A stretch of 64,000 nt of DNA from Deltaproteobacteria bacterium (GCA_020848545.1 JADLHZ010000122.1:1-64000), one strand, 5' to 3'; numbered from the stretch's first letter, positions 25,156-34,495 are shown. Program-made: numbers and translations. The notes: generated by a model not told the origin, from the letters alone.

Positions 25156-26430
25156 ATGCGGACGTTGCTAGCGCGCTGCCCCTGCATGTGTCGGTCTGTC
25201 GTCGTCGTCATCCTCGCCTTCGCTTCCGCCTGCGCCTCCACCACCTTCATCGAACGCACGCACGTGGCGCCGGAGCGCGATGAAGCCGCGCTGATGCAAG
25301 ACGCCAAAGATGGCCTGCTCGATGACACCGGCTTCGACCGCGCCGCGATGATCGTCGGCGGGCCGAGCGATCCGAAGGCGATCGATCGCGCGCTCGGCTT
25401 GCTGCGCACGAAGCTCGCGCCAGTCCTCGCCATGGTGCGCGGCGTCGATTCGTCACGCCGCGCAGCCGAGCTGCACCGCTTGCTGCGGAGCGATCTCGGC
25501 GAAGGCGCGGTGCTGCGCCGCGAAGTCAGCGCCGCGACGCCGCTCTTCGACACCGTCGCCACCGGCGCCTACGACGCGATCTCGGCCACGATGGTGTATG
25601 CGATCGCCGCCGGACAGCTCGGCATCGCGGCGCCCCTCATCGTCGACGGCGCCGAGGTCGACGCGATCTCGCTGCTCGCCGCGGCGTACAGCAAGATGGC
25701 CGTCGCCGCGGCGGAGAAGCACGCGCACGCGCTCGCGCACGCGATGGCCGATCGCAGCGATGCGCTGGCCGACGAACGCACGAAGGAAGCGTTGCGTGAG
25801 CGGCGCGCGTTGCAGCTCACGGATCTCGCATCGACGGCGATCGATCGTGGCGAGCTCGCACACGCCGAGGCGATGATCGCGAGCGGAGGCGAAGCGGCGC
25901 AGCGGGAGAGCACCCGTGCGTCGCTCGCGTCGCTCGAGCACTATCGCCTCGCGCAGCTGAGCTTGAAGGATCCGAGCGGTGCGGCGCTCGCGTTTCTGCG
26001 CCTCGCGATCGATCGCCACAGCAAGAGCTACATCGAGAACGCCAAGGCCGTCGCGTTCAACCACCTGAACACCTTCGCGCAAGCCGGCGAGTGCGACGCC
26101 TTGCAGACCGCCGAAATCGAGTGGGAGAAGCGCGTCTTCGATCCCGAGCACACAGAGCTCCTCGCGAGCTGCTACTCGGTGCGGGCGCGCAAGCTCTTCG
26201 ACTCGAAGGATTTTGGAAAGATGATCAAGGAGATGCGCACGGCGACCCGCAGCGTGCCGAAGGATCGCTTCGCGAAGCAGAACCTGCTCGTCGCGTTGTC
26301 GAGCCAGGTCGACGTGCTGCTCAAGGAGAACCGCTGCGACGCCGCGCGGCCGCTGCTCGAAGAGGGCAAGCGCCTCGACCCGAAGGACGCGTTCATCAGC
26401 GACGCGCTCCAGTACTGCACCGAGCGCTAA
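25156..26430 (+). CDS. TPR-like lipoprotein
   Basis: A 424-residue protein with a lipoprotein signal (VVVVILAFASAC, Cys near residue 26). The mature protein is almost all helix. The C-terminal third has TPR-like packing (DPSGAALAFLRLAIDRHSKS, LFDSKDFGKMIKEMRTATR, LLEEGKRLDPKDAFISDALQ). It is probably a periplasm-facing scaffold. The start could also be ATG 25186, which still leaves a full signal peptide. It ends directly in a strong terminator hairpin shared with the convergent gene. Confidence 0.65.
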   Translation: MRTLLARCPCMCRSVVVVILAFASACASTTFIERTHVAPERDEAALMQDAKDGLLDDTGFDRAAMIVGGPSDPKAIDRALGLLRTKLAPVLAMVRGVDSSRRAAELHRLLRSDLGEGAVLRREVSAATPLFDTVATGAYDAISATMVYAIAAGQLGIAAPLIVDGAEVDAISLLAAAYSKMAVAAAEKHAHALAHAMADRSDALADERTKEALRERRALQLTDLASTAIDRGELAHAEAMIASGGEAAQRESTRASLASLEHYRLAQLSLKDPSGAALAFLRLAIDRHSKSYIENAKAVAFNHLNTFAQAGECDALQTAEIEWEKRVFDPEHTELLASCYSVRARKLFDSKDFGKMIKEMRTATRSVPKDRFAKQNLLVALSSQVDVLLKENRCDAARPLLEEGKRLDPKDAFISDALQYCTER

Positions 26431-26451
26431 AAGGTCCCTGGGACCTTTTTT
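26429..26451. terminator. bidirectional Rho-independent terminator
   Basis: AAAAGGTCCC and GGGACCTTTT form a 10-base inverted repeat around one T (an 8-base stem when folded), followed by T residues on the plus strand and preceded by A residues, so it can work for both convergent genes. It overlaps both stop codons. Confidence 0.85.
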
Positions 26452-27332
26452 CACTTCACCGCGACTTTGCTCTCCACGGTGCAGCTCTCCGGGCAGTCTT
26501 CGTCGGTCGACGGCGACACCAGGGTCTGATCGCGCTCGTAGGCGAGGCCGCCGTCGGCGGTGCCGACCAAGCGCTCGGTCTGCTTCCAGGTGCAGCCTTT
26601 TTGATAGACGACGGCCGGACCGAAGGTGAGATCGAGCTTCTTGCTGGCGTCGATGGTCCCGGCGAAGGTGATCTCGCCGAACACCGCCTGCGCCTTGCCG
26701 CCGGCGCACGGATAGATGAGCCAACCGGGGATCGTCGCCGCGCGGATCGGGCCACACACGGGCTTCGTCTTTGGCACCTCGCCGAAGCGCAGCGCCTTCA
26801 CGCACGTGCCCGCGGGGAGCGTCGTCTTCGCTGCGGCAGCGACGGCGCTCTGGTCGGCGTAGCCGTCGAAGGTCGGCTCGGCGCGATCCTTCATCGGCAA
26901 GAGCGCCGAGTCGCCTTCGCTCACCGCTTCCTTCAGCTTCGCGAGCGGCAGCTCGACGAGGACGTAGGTCGTGCCGTCTCGATCGGTCCACTCCTGCACC
27001 GCGACGGCCTTGCCAATCGCGGCGCCCGCGTACGCTTGCAACGCTTCCGCGCTCGGCTCCTTGCCCGCCTCTTTGGTCGCCGGCAGCAGCTGCTGCGTGA
27101 ACGCGTCGATCACCTTGGCGAGCTCGGCGCGCGCGCGGGTCTCGGCGGTTTGCCGGCGCGGGCCCGGAGCAGCGATGTTGGTCGCTGCGCCGATGCCGCG
27201 AAAGACCTTGCCGGCTTCGCCTTCCGTCGCGCGGCTTCCTTGCGCGAGCCACGGCGGCGCGTCGTCCGGGATCAGCGTCGGGGTGCCGGTGCACGACAGA
27301 ACGAGGGCGAAGAGGCAGATCGATTTGCGCAT
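26451..27332 (-). CDS. LPP20-like lipoprotein
   Basis: A 293-residue lipoprotein (signal LFALVLSC). Residues ~26-130 resemble the LPP20 fold: PPWLAQGS, a FRGIGAATNI strand, ETRARAELAKVIDAFTQQ helix and a DGTTYVLVELPLAKLKEAV end. The rest has Cys-bearing beta strands (CVKALRFGEVPKTKPVC, CTWKQTERLVG, DEDCPESC), a distinct C-terminal domain of unknown role. LPP20 proteins are outer-membrane lipoproteins of unclear function. Confidence 0.65.
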   Translation of the reverse strand: MRKSICLFALVLSCTGTPTLIPDDAPPWLAQGSRATEGEAGKVFRGIGAATNIAAPGPRRQTAETRARAELAKVIDAFTQQLLPATKEAGKEPSAEALQAYAGAAIGKAVAVQEWTDRDGTTYVLVELPLAKLKEAVSEGDSALLPMKDRAEPTFDGYADQSAVAAAAKTTLPAGTCVKALRFGEVPKTKPVCGPIRAATIPGWLIYPCAGGKAQAVFGEITFAGTIDASKKLDLTFGPAVVYQKGCTWKQTERLVGTADGGLAYERDQTLVSPSTDEDCPESCTVESKVAVK

Positions 27333-27412
27333 GACGGGCGGCGAAGTTGCACGTTTCGTTTGTTCTGAAAAGAGCCCGGAATGAATCGATTGCGCCGTGC
27401 GTTCTCGGCCCC

Positions 27413-27772
27413 GTGCGAATCGCGCTCCTCCTCTTGGTCTTCTCCGCCTGTCACGCGCGCGACCAGGCGAGCAGCGAAGCGCGGCGCGTCGAGCTCCGCG
27501 ACCAAGCCCGCCTCGTCCTCGAACGCACGTGCGGCGAGTGCCACATCCCCGGCCAGTCGAAGCTCGATCGCCCGCTCGCCGTGTTCGATCTCATGGAGCC
27601 TGAGTGGACGACGACGGCGACCGACGCGCAGCTCGCGAACATCGCGTGGCGCCTGAAGGAGCCGACGATCCCGGGCGGCGAGGACGGCCGGCCGAACGAC
27701 GCGACCGACGCCGAACGCAAGATCGTCGAGGCCTACGTGGAGCTCGAGCTCGCTCGGCGGGCCGCCCGCTGA
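27413..27772 (+). CDS. lipoprotein with a single cytochrome c haem motif
   Basis: A 119-residue protein starting with GTG; the signal peptide ends in LLLLVFSAC. One CxxCH haem-attachment site (CGECH, near residue 41) sits in a short helix-rich domain. A distal Met ligand may be M58 (FDLMEPEW). Electron transfer or redox sensing in the periplasm is inferred. It lies just before the FHA-sigma-54 activator on the same strand (25 bases) and may be co-transcribed with it. Confidence 0.65.
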   Translation: MRIALLLLVFSACHARDQASSEARRVELRDQARLVLERTCGECHIPGQSKLDRPLAVFDLMEPEWTTTATDAQLANIAWRLKEPTIPGGEDGRPNDATDAERKIVEAYVELELARRAAR

Positions 27773-27797
27773 GAGCCGTGCTATCGTCTCTTTGGGG

Positions 27798-29084
27798 ATG
27801 AAGAAGAAAGACACCGTCCGCATCGAAGAGCCCGCAAGCACCAGCGGCGACGAGGGCAGCGCCGTGCTCATCACCGTGCACGGCCCGGTCCTGCGATCGC
27901 GCGCGATCACCGGGCCGACCGTGATCGGCCGCGAGCCTGCCGGAAAGAACGACTGGCCGATCGACGACGAGAAGATGTCGCGCATGCACGCGCGGATCGA
28001 TCGCAAAGGCGGCGCGCTCACGGTCGAAGATCTCGGGAGCACGAACGGCGTCTTCGTCAACGGTGTGAAGGAAGCGAGCGCCACGCTCGAGCTCGGCGAC
28101 GTTTTGCGCCTCGGCGACTCGGTGTTCGTCTACGACCTCGACGTACCGGGTGACGTACCGGTGCCGGTCGAGATCGTCGCGCGCTCGGCGGCGATGAGGC
28201 AGGTGATCAAGAAGGCCGATCGCGTGGCGCGCTTCGACGCGGCGGTGATGCTGCTCGGCGCGAGCGGCACCGGCAAGGAAGTGCTCGCTCGCTTCATCCA
28301 CGAGCGCAGCGGACGCAAAGGCCGCTTCATCGCGATCAACTGCGCGGCGCTGCCGAGCGAGCTCGTCGAGGCGACCTTGTTCGGCCACGTGAAGGGTGCG
28401 TTCACCGGCGCCGACAAAGACAGCCCCGGCCTCTTCGCCGAAGCGGACAAAGGCACGCTCTTTCTCGACGAGGTGGGTGAGCTACCGCTCGCGCTCCAAC
28501 CCAAGCTTCTGCGCGTGCTCGAGACCGGCGAGCACATGGCGGTCGGCGGCAGAAAGAGCGAGCGCTCGGACGTGCGCATCCTCTCGGCGACGAACGTGGC
28601 GTTGAAGGCCGCGAGCGAGGCCGGCCGCTTTCGCCCCGATCTCTACGCGCGCCTCTTCGGCTATCCCATCGAGCTGCCGCTCCTCTGCGAGCGCCGCCTC
28701 GACGTCTTGCCCTTGTTCAACGCGTGTGTCCGAGAACGCGCGCTCGGCGCCGACTTCGTCGAAGCGCTGCTCTGCTACGACTATCCGTTGAACGTGCGCG
28801 AGCTGAAGGCGCTCGCCCAACGCGTCTTGATCGGTGCCGAGGGCGATCGACCGCTCACGCGCAAGGACTTCGAGGCCGCGCTCGCGCTCGAGTCGCCGGG
28901 GGCGGCGCCAAAGAGCGACGCGCGATCGCGGACGCGGGCGCCATCGAAGGCCGATCTCGTCGCGCTCTTGCAGTCGACGTCCGGGAACGTCGAAGCGGTG
29001 GCCGCGCAGCTGCAATGCCACCGGCCGCAAGTCTACCGCTGGCTCAAGCGCTACCAGCTCGATCCCGACGCCTATAGAACCTAG
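27798..29084 (+). CDS. FHA-domain sigma-54-dependent transcriptional activator
   Basis: A 428-residue bacterial enhancer-binding protein. The N-terminal FHA domain (~40-115: VIGREPAGKNDWPI, MSRMHARI, DLGSTNGVFVNG) reads phosphothreonine. The AAA+ domain has Walker A GASGTGKE (154-161), the sigma-54 contact loop GAFTGA (200-205) and Walker B GTLFLDEVGEL. A C-terminal Fis-like HTH (~385-420: GNVEAVAAQLQCHRPQVYRW) binds DNA. This architecture is common in myxobacteria and lets Ser/Thr kinases control sigma-54 promoters; kinases at 11.6 and 59.6 kb are possible but unproven inputs. It ends one base from the convergent esterase gene. Confidence 0.92.
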   Translation: MKKKDTVRIEEPASTSGDEGSAVLITVHGPVLRSRAITGPTVIGREPAGKNDWPIDDEKMSRMHARIDRKGGALTVEDLGSTNGVFVNGVKEASATLELGDVLRLGDSVFVYDLDVPGDVPVPVEIVARSAAMRQVIKKADRVARFDAAVMLLGASGTGKEVLARFIHERSGRKGRFIAINCAALPSELVEATLFGHVKGAFTGADKDSPGLFAEADKGTLFLDEVGELPLALQPKLLRVLETGEHMAVGGRKSERSDVRILSATNVALKAASEAGRFRPDLYARLFGYPIELPLLCERRLDVLPLFNACVRERALGADFVEALLCYDYPLNVRELKALAQRVLIGAEGDRPLTRKDFEAALALESPGAAPKSDARSRTRAPSKADLVALLQSTSGNVEAVAAQLQCHRPQVYRWLKRYQLDPDAYRT

Positions 29085-29085
29085 G

Positions 29086-31014
29086 CTAGCGCAAGGTACG
29101 GTAGCTCTCGTCCACGTGGGTGACGAGCTCCATGAACGCGCGCTCGTACGGCGTTTCGTCGCCCGGCGTATAACCGGAGCTGTCGACGTAGAACGAGCCC
29201 TGGTGGCACTCGCGCTCCCAGCCCGCCTGACTGCCGTGGCTCGCGCCGGCATCGTCCTTCTCGGTGCAAGCGCGCGTGCCGTCCTCGTGGCGGAAGCAGC
29301 AGCGCCCGTCCACGTAGACGATGATCATCTTGCGCATGCCGTAGCGCGCGTCGGCCATGAACGGATCGAAGATGAGGCTCATCATCAGCATGCCGTTGGC
29401 GCCGGTCGCCTGCATGCCGTAGCCGTGGAGCAGGTAGAGCACGGGATAGCGCTCGTCGTTGCCGGGCGCGTCGTACCCTGGCGGCAAGAAGATGCCGTAC
29501 TCGCGATCGGCGCCGAGCGCGCTCGACGTGTACGTGCGCTCCAACATGCGCTCGCCGACGCCGCTGCCGCCGCTCGGCGTCTCTTTCGTCTCCGCCGCCG
29601 GCCACCGTGACGACGCCCAGCCGACGAGCAACATGAAGCGCTGCGCCACCTGCTCGGCGGTGCCGACGTGACCGCCGTCGCCGTCGGCGATCTCTTCGAG
29701 CGTGGGCTCGTCCTTGCCGTAGTGCACGAGCACGTTCGGCGGCAGCTTGCGCCACGGCACGCGCGTGCCGTCGAAGTCCGCGCTCTTCGTCAGCTCCTTC
29801 GGCTCGCGCACGATCAGCGTGTCGTTCGGCCGCGCGCGCTGCACGGCGTCGAAGAGCACGTCGGCTTGCACACCGAAGTTGAAGACGTCGCGCACGCCGC
29901 CGTCGGCGTAGAGATCGAGGCGCTGCTTCAACCCGTCGGGCCAGCGGTTGAAGCGCGTGCGTGGATCATGGGCGCCGATCTTCAAACGCGCGGGGCTCAT
30001 GTCGTACTTGCCGTTGCCCTCGCCGAAGTCGCCGGTCTTCGCCACGCCGTCGAGGCCGAAGTCTTCGTAGGGCTCGCCGTCGTCGTGGATCCAGTTGCCG
30101 TTGCGATCCTCGTAGCGCTCGTAGGCGTTCATCAAGATCGGCTCGCCGTAGTCGCGGCGGCCGTTCTGATTCATGTCGAGCGCGAGCGCGAGCGGGAACA
30201 AGCGCGTGTGCTCGCGGCAAGGATCGTAGCGGCCCTTCTCGGCGAAGTACGCGGGCAAGAACGCGTCGCCCTTCGTCGTGACGACCGGCTCCGTGCCACA
30301 GTAGCGCGCCGCGAAGGCCGCTTCGTCCGTCTTCGCCACGACGTGCGCGCCCTCGCCGCAGAAGTCGACCGCGCGGCCGCTCGTGCCGCACACGTAGATC
30401 GGATCTTCTTCGCCGTCGCAGAAGGTGATCGCATCGTAGCGGCCGTCGGCGTTGTACTCCTTGTTGTAGAACGCGGGCACGACGATCGGCGCCTTGCAGA
30501 TGTCTTTTGGCGGATGCCGGATCACTTCTGGATCGACGCCCGGCGGTGCGATGGGCGAGGCGTCGTTGTGATAGAGCGGGTTGCCGAACGCGAGCGTGAG
30601 ATCCGAGAGCATGCGGATGTACGCCGTGCGATCGAAGGTGCCGCCGCTCGTGCTGAAGTACCAATGCGAGAAGCTCTGCTCGTGCTCGTTCGGCAGCTCG
30701 GCCGGCACCGGGCCCATGCAGTGCGCGAGCGCCGCCGGGTCATTGAGCGCGAGCGGGCCCTGCGCATCGACGACCGCTTCGAGATCCGCGCGCGAGCAAA
30801 AGCCGCCGAAGAGCTGCCGCTCGATCGCGCGCCCGAGATACGCGGCGTCCATCGGCCCGCCGAGCGCGGCGACACCGTCGAAGTCCATCGGGTGGCGAAA
30901 GCCGAGCGCGGACGCGCCGATCGCGCCCATCGAGACGCCGCCGATCAAGCGGTAGGTCGTCTTGTCGAAGCGGCAGGCGGACAAGAGCAGCAAGCAGAGA
31001 ACAGCGCGCTTCAT
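29086..31014 (-). CDS. esterase-like lipoprotein, apparently circularly permuted
   Basis: A 642-residue lipoprotein (signal LCLLLLSAC, Cys14). The alpha/beta-hydrolase elements appear in permuted order. The nucleophile elbow comes first (GGVSMG, S28), directly after the anchor. Candidate acid D371/D376 (LDLYADGGVRD) and His449 (DGDGGHVGT) follow. Only at residues ~504-642 come the strands that normally start the domain: REYGIFLPPGYD, oxyanion-type LLHGYG, MIIVYVDGRCC, ending in VTHVDESYRT. A long middle insert has Cys-rich and EF-hand-like loops (DMNQNGRRDYG). The ATG overlaps the upstream fragment's stop (ATGA). Confidence 0.75.
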   Translation of the reverse strand: MKRAVLCLLLLSACRFDKTTYRLIGGVSMGAIGASALGFRHPMDFDGVAALGGPMDAAYLGRAIERQLFGGFCSRADLEAVVDAQGPLALNDPAALAHCMGPVPAELPNEHEQSFSHWYFSTSGGTFDRTAYIRMLSDLTLAFGNPLYHNDASPIAPPGVDPEVIRHPPKDICKAPIVVPAFYNKEYNADGRYDAITFCDGEEDPIYVCGTSGRAVDFCGEGAHVVAKTDEAAFAARYCGTEPVVTTKGDAFLPAYFAEKGRYDPCREHTRLFPLALALDMNQNGRRDYGEPILMNAYERYEDRNGNWIHDDGEPYEDFGLDGVAKTGDFGEGNGKYDMSPARLKIGAHDPRTRFNRWPDGLKQRLDLYADGGVRDVFNFGVQADVLFDAVQRARPNDTLIVREPKELTKSADFDGTRVPWRKLPPNVLVHYGKDEPTLEEIADGDGGHVGTAEQVAQRFMLLVGWASSRWPAAETKETPSGGSGVGERMLERTYTSSALGADREYGIFLPPGYDAPGNDERYPVLYLLHGYGMQATGANGMLMMSLIFDPFMADARYGMRKMIIVYVDGRCCFRHEDGTRACTEKDDAGASHGSQAGWERECHQGSFYVDSSGYTPGDETPYERAFMELVTHVDESYRTLR

Positions 31015-31361
31015 GGAAAGAACTCGCAATCGCCGCGCGCGAAGCACGGATCGTCGGTGAGGTGCGCGCCGTTCGAGCGAAAGAACTCGCCGACGAAGTA
31101 GATCATGTAGCGGTTGATATCGAAGGCGCTCTTCGGCTGCGGCAGACCGAAGCCGTGCTTTCCCTTTGGCGCGACGTAGGGGATGCGCATGCCGGAGAAG
31201 CCGCTGTCATGCGCGATCGTCGCGCGCAAGGGTGGATCGAGGCGAAAGGTCGCAGGAAAATCCGGCGCGTCGGTTTGTGGTCGTCCGCGATCGCGCCAAA
31301 GCTCACAGATCGAGCCGGTAGACCTTCGAGCCTTTCGTGTCGACGAAGTAGATCTTCCCAT
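31011..31361 (-). pseudogene. C-terminal fragment of an alpha/beta-hydrolase-like protein
   Basis: An open frame of ~116 codons without a convincing start. Its first ~20 codons overlap the end of the propeller gene in another frame. The last ~70 residues look like the end of an alpha/beta hydrolase: GFSGMRIPYVAPKGKHGFGL (possible catalytic His), DINRYMIYFVGEFF, LTDDPCFARGDCEFF. The stop overlaps the ATG of the esterase gene, as in an intact operon. I read it as the 3' remnant of a gene whose 5' part was lost; a short real gene is the alternative. Confidence 0.4.
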
Positions 31362-32256
31362 CCGGAGCGCTGGCGATGCCGGCGAGCGATCCGGCGACGA
31401 GGCCGGTCTCGTAGATCGCGGTCGGCGTGCCGTTCTTCTCGAAGACGTGGATCTTGCCGGTCTTGTTGTCGGTGACCCAGAGCTTGCCGCCGATGATCGC
31501 GAGGCCGCTCGGTCGATCCAGCGTGCCGGCCGCGACGATCGTGGTGATCGTCGCGTTGTGCACTTCGCGGAACATCGCCAGGTTGTCCATGTTCAAGTAC
31601 GGATCGCCGTAGACGATGTTGATGTTCTTCGTGTCCTTCGTGCCGCTCGCCGTGTTCATCGCGATGACGCGCTTGTTGCCGGTGTCGGCCACGTAGAGCG
31701 TGGTGCCGTCGAGCACGAGGTGGCTCGGCACGCCGGCCAAGCGCTTCACCTCGCCCGAGGCGTAGCGATAGATCTCGCCGTCCGAGTGGTCGTCGTTGCC
31801 CGGGCCGTGATCGACGTGAAAGTCGTAGAGATCGAGCGAGCTGTAGAAGCCGTTGAACACCCAGTAGCGATTCTGGTCGACGTGGGTGATGCCCATGCAG
31901 AACGGCGTCGCGTGCAGCATGTCCAGGTGCGATCCCAACCCTGTGCCGTAGCTCTTGCCGAACACGTTGAAGTCCGCCGAGTACAAGGACGGGCCCATGA
32001 AGTGATCCGAGCGATCGTTCTCGCCGCACGCACCCCAGGCGTTCGCCGCGCCCATCGCGATGCCGGTCGGGTAGTGCATGAAGTGCAGGTTCGCGTTGTC
32101 CGAGTCCTTCTTCACCGTGACCGTTTGCGACGGCAGGCCGGGGTTCGTGATCTTCACGACCTTGTCGTCGGTGTTGTTGACGACCCACAGCTCGTTCGTG
32201 GCGCCTGTGTCTTTGCGAAAGTCGAGATCGCTCGGGCCGTTCAAGCCGCCGGCCAT
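31303..32256 (-). CDS. NHL/beta-propeller-like protein
   Basis: A 317-residue protein of repeated four-strand blades (ELWVVNNTDDKVVKITNPG, TTLYVADTGNKRVIAMNTAS, GKLWVTDNKTGKIHVFEKNG, GKIYFVDTKGSKVYRLDL), as in NHL-type propellers. Such domains usually bind ligands or partners outside the cell. No signal peptide is visible at either possible start (32256 or 32316), which is odd for this family and suggests a lost N-terminus. It is divergent from the OmpA/TSP3 gene. Confidence 0.7.
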   Translation of the reverse strand: MAGGLNGPSDLDFRKDTGATNELWVVNNTDDKVVKITNPGLPSQTVTVKKDSDNANLHFMHYPTGIAMGAANAWGACGENDRSDHFMGPSLYSADFNVFGKSYGTGLGSHLDMLHATPFCMGITHVDQNRYWVFNGFYSSLDLYDFHVDHGPGNDDHSDGEIYRYASGEVKRLAGVPSHLVLDGTTLYVADTGNKRVIAMNTASGTKDTKNINIVYGDPYLNMDNLAMFREVHNATITTIVAAGTLDRPSGLAIIGGKLWVTDNKTGKIHVFEKNGTPTAIYETGLVAGSLAGIASAPDGKIYFVDTKGSKVYRLDL

Positions 32257-32365
32257 GGAGCGGAGCGCGTTAGCCGAGGGGGCCGCGAAACGTAAAGGAA
32301 AAATGCGGCGCGGCACGCGTCTGACACTTTCTTTCCACCCGCCAAGGCTGTGTTATCGATAGAGG

Positions 32366-34453
32366 ATGCGGCGCATTCTCTGTGCCTTTTTCTTCGCGAT
32401 TTTCGCGGGAACGGCGCACGCACAGACGGTCGACGAGCCCCGCACTTACCCTGCCGAGCGCATGCGCCTCGCCGTCGACCGCCAGGGCCTGCTCGACGTC
32501 GAGTGGGGCTCGGTCATCTCGCATCTGTCCTGGGATCTCGGCATGTGGGCCGGCTTCGCCAAGAACCCTCTCGTGCTCTACCGGACGAGCGACGGCCAGC
32601 GTATCGGCGCGCTCGTCTCGGATCGCGTGGGCTTCGGTCTCACCGGCGCCATCGGCTTCGCAGATTGGATCGAGATCGGCTTCGAGCTGCCGCTCGTCTT
32701 CTTCCAGAACCGGCCGCAGTCGCAGTCCGAGATCTCGGCGCTGCCGTTCCAAGCGCTGTCGGCCGCGAACGTCGGCGATCTGCGCCTGGTGCCGAAGCTG
32801 CGCATCTTGCGCTCGGATCTGCAGGGCATCGATCTCGCGCTGATCTTCGGCGCCACGGCGCCGACGGCGCAGCGGAAGGACTACCAAGGCGAAGCGAACT
32901 TCACCTTTCAACCGGAGATCGCGCTGTCGCGGCAGATCTACGGCTTGAAGCTCGCGCTGAACGCCGGCGCCGTCGTTCGCCAGGCGACGGTGTTTCTGAA
33001 CCAAACGGTCGAGCACGAGCTCACGCTGCGCGGCGGCGTCGGCTACCACCTGAAGGCGCACAACCTGCCCGCGTTCTTCCTCGACGTCACGGTGTTCGCG
33101 TCGACGTCGCTGCTGCGGCCGTTTCGTTCGTTCAACCAGACCGCAGTCGAGCTGAAGGGCCAGCTCGGCTACGAGATCGCGCACCACGTGGCGGTGTTCG
33201 TCGGCGGCGGCGTCGGGCTCACGCGCGGCTGGGGCATCCCCGACTGGCGCGTCTTCGCGGGCGTGCGCGTCGGTGACGTCAAGCAAGCCAAAGACAGCGA
33301 TCGCGACGGCTTGAACGACGACGACGAAGCGAAGCTCGGCACCGATCCGAACGACAAGGACACCGACAAAGACGGCGTGCTCGACGGCGAGGAGAGGAAG
33401 CCCGGCGACGACACCGACGGCGACGGCCTCCCGAACGCGCGCGATCCAGACAGCGACAACGACGGCCTGACCGACGGCGTCGAGACGGGCGTGCCGGGCC
33501 TCGATCAAGATCCGAAGACGACGACCGATCCGCTCGTCAAAGACACCGATCGCGGCGGCGTCGACGACGGCGCAGAGGATGCGAACAAGAACGGCCGCCG
33601 CGATCCGCACGAGCGCAACGCCATCGACGGCGCCGACGATCTCGCGCCGATCGACGAGGACCGCGACGGCGTCGCCGACAAGGACGACCGCTGCCAGGAC
33701 GAAGCCGAGGACAAGGACGGCTTCGAGGATCAAGACGGCTGCCCCGAGCTCGACAACGATCGCGACGGCGCCGCCGACAAGGACGATCGTTGCCCGAACC
33801 AGGCCGAGGACAAGGACAACTTCGAAGACACGGACGGCTGTCCGGATCTCGACAACGATCGCGACGGCGTGCCGGATACGCGCGACAGCTGCGGCGACGT
33901 CGCGGGCCACACCGACAATTACGGCTGCCCGGACACCGACCGAGACACGGACGGCGTCGTCGATCGCTTGGACAACTGCCCCGACGAAACGGGCGTGACG
34001 AAGAACTCGGGCTGCAAGGAAGAGCAGCTCGTGGCGCTCGCGGTCGGCAAGGTGGAGCTGAAGGACAAGATCTACTTCAAGCTCGACAGCGACTTCATTT
34101 TGCCGCGCTCGCTGCGCCTGATTAAGAACATCGCCCGCGTCATCAACAACCACCCGGAGCACGGCGTCGTGCGCATCGAAGGTCACACCGACAACATCGG
34201 CGTGCCGAAGTACAACTTGGAGCTCTCGGATCGGCGGGCGAAGAGCGTGATGCGCGCGTTGATTGAGCAGGGCGTCGCGGCTGAACGCTTGATCGCCAAG
34301 GGCTACGGCGAGGGGCGGCCCATGATGTCGAACAAGAACGAGCGGGGCCGGGCGCGCAATCGCCGCGTCGAGTTCATCGTCGTCGGCGGCGCGGCCGACA
34401 TCGAGGCCGAGGCGAGCTCGCTGCCCGATTCTCCGGCGGCGCCGAACAAATAA
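32366..34453 (+). CDS. OmpA-family outer-membrane protein with TSP3 repeats
   Basis: A 695-residue protein. The signal peptide is clear (AFFFAIFAGTAHA). Residues ~25-310 form a beta-barrel-like region. About seven thrombospondin type-3 calcium repeats follow (~312-545, DSDRDGLNDDDE, DNDRDGAADKDDRCPNQAED and similar). The C-terminal OmpA domain (~560-680) has the peptidoglycan-binding motif (IEGHTDNIGVPKYNLELSDR, RAKSVMRALIEQGV). It links outer membrane to peptidoglycan with a rigid calcium-bound spacer. The beta-helix gene follows 42 bases later. Confidence 0.92.
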   Translation: MRRILCAFFFAIFAGTAHAQTVDEPRTYPAERMRLAVDRQGLLDVEWGSVISHLSWDLGMWAGFAKNPLVLYRTSDGQRIGALVSDRVGFGLTGAIGFADWIEIGFELPLVFFQNRPQSQSEISALPFQALSAANVGDLRLVPKLRILRSDLQGIDLALIFGATAPTAQRKDYQGEANFTFQPEIALSRQIYGLKLALNAGAVVRQATVFLNQTVEHELTLRGGVGYHLKAHNLPAFFLDVTVFASTSLLRPFRSFNQTAVELKGQLGYEIAHHVAVFVGGGVGLTRGWGIPDWRVFAGVRVGDVKQAKDSDRDGLNDDDEAKLGTDPNDKDTDKDGVLDGEERKPGDDTDGDGLPNARDPDSDNDGLTDGVETGVPGLDQDPKTTTDPLVKDTDRGGVDDGAEDANKNGRRDPHERNAIDGADDLAPIDEDRDGVADKDDRCQDEAEDKDGFEDQDGCPELDNDRDGAADKDDRCPNQAEDKDNFEDTDGCPDLDNDRDGVPDTRDSCGDVAGHTDNYGCPDTDRDTDGVVDRLDNCPDETGVTKNSGCKEEQLVALAVGKVELKDKIYFKLDSDFILPRSLRLIKNIARVINNHPEHGVVRIEGHTDNIGVPKYNLELSDRRAKSVMRALIEQGVAAERLIAKGYGEGRPMMSNKNERGRARNRRVEFIVVGGAADIEAEASSLPDSPAAPNK

Positions 34454-34495
34454 TAGAAGGGCGGTTTTTCGCCGCGCTTTGTACCCTTGTGTTGG

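Noticed and set aside
34454-34495. Terminator between the OmpA and beta-helix genes
   Set aside because: Only a 4-base stem (GGCG/CGCC) without a following T-run; too weak to call.
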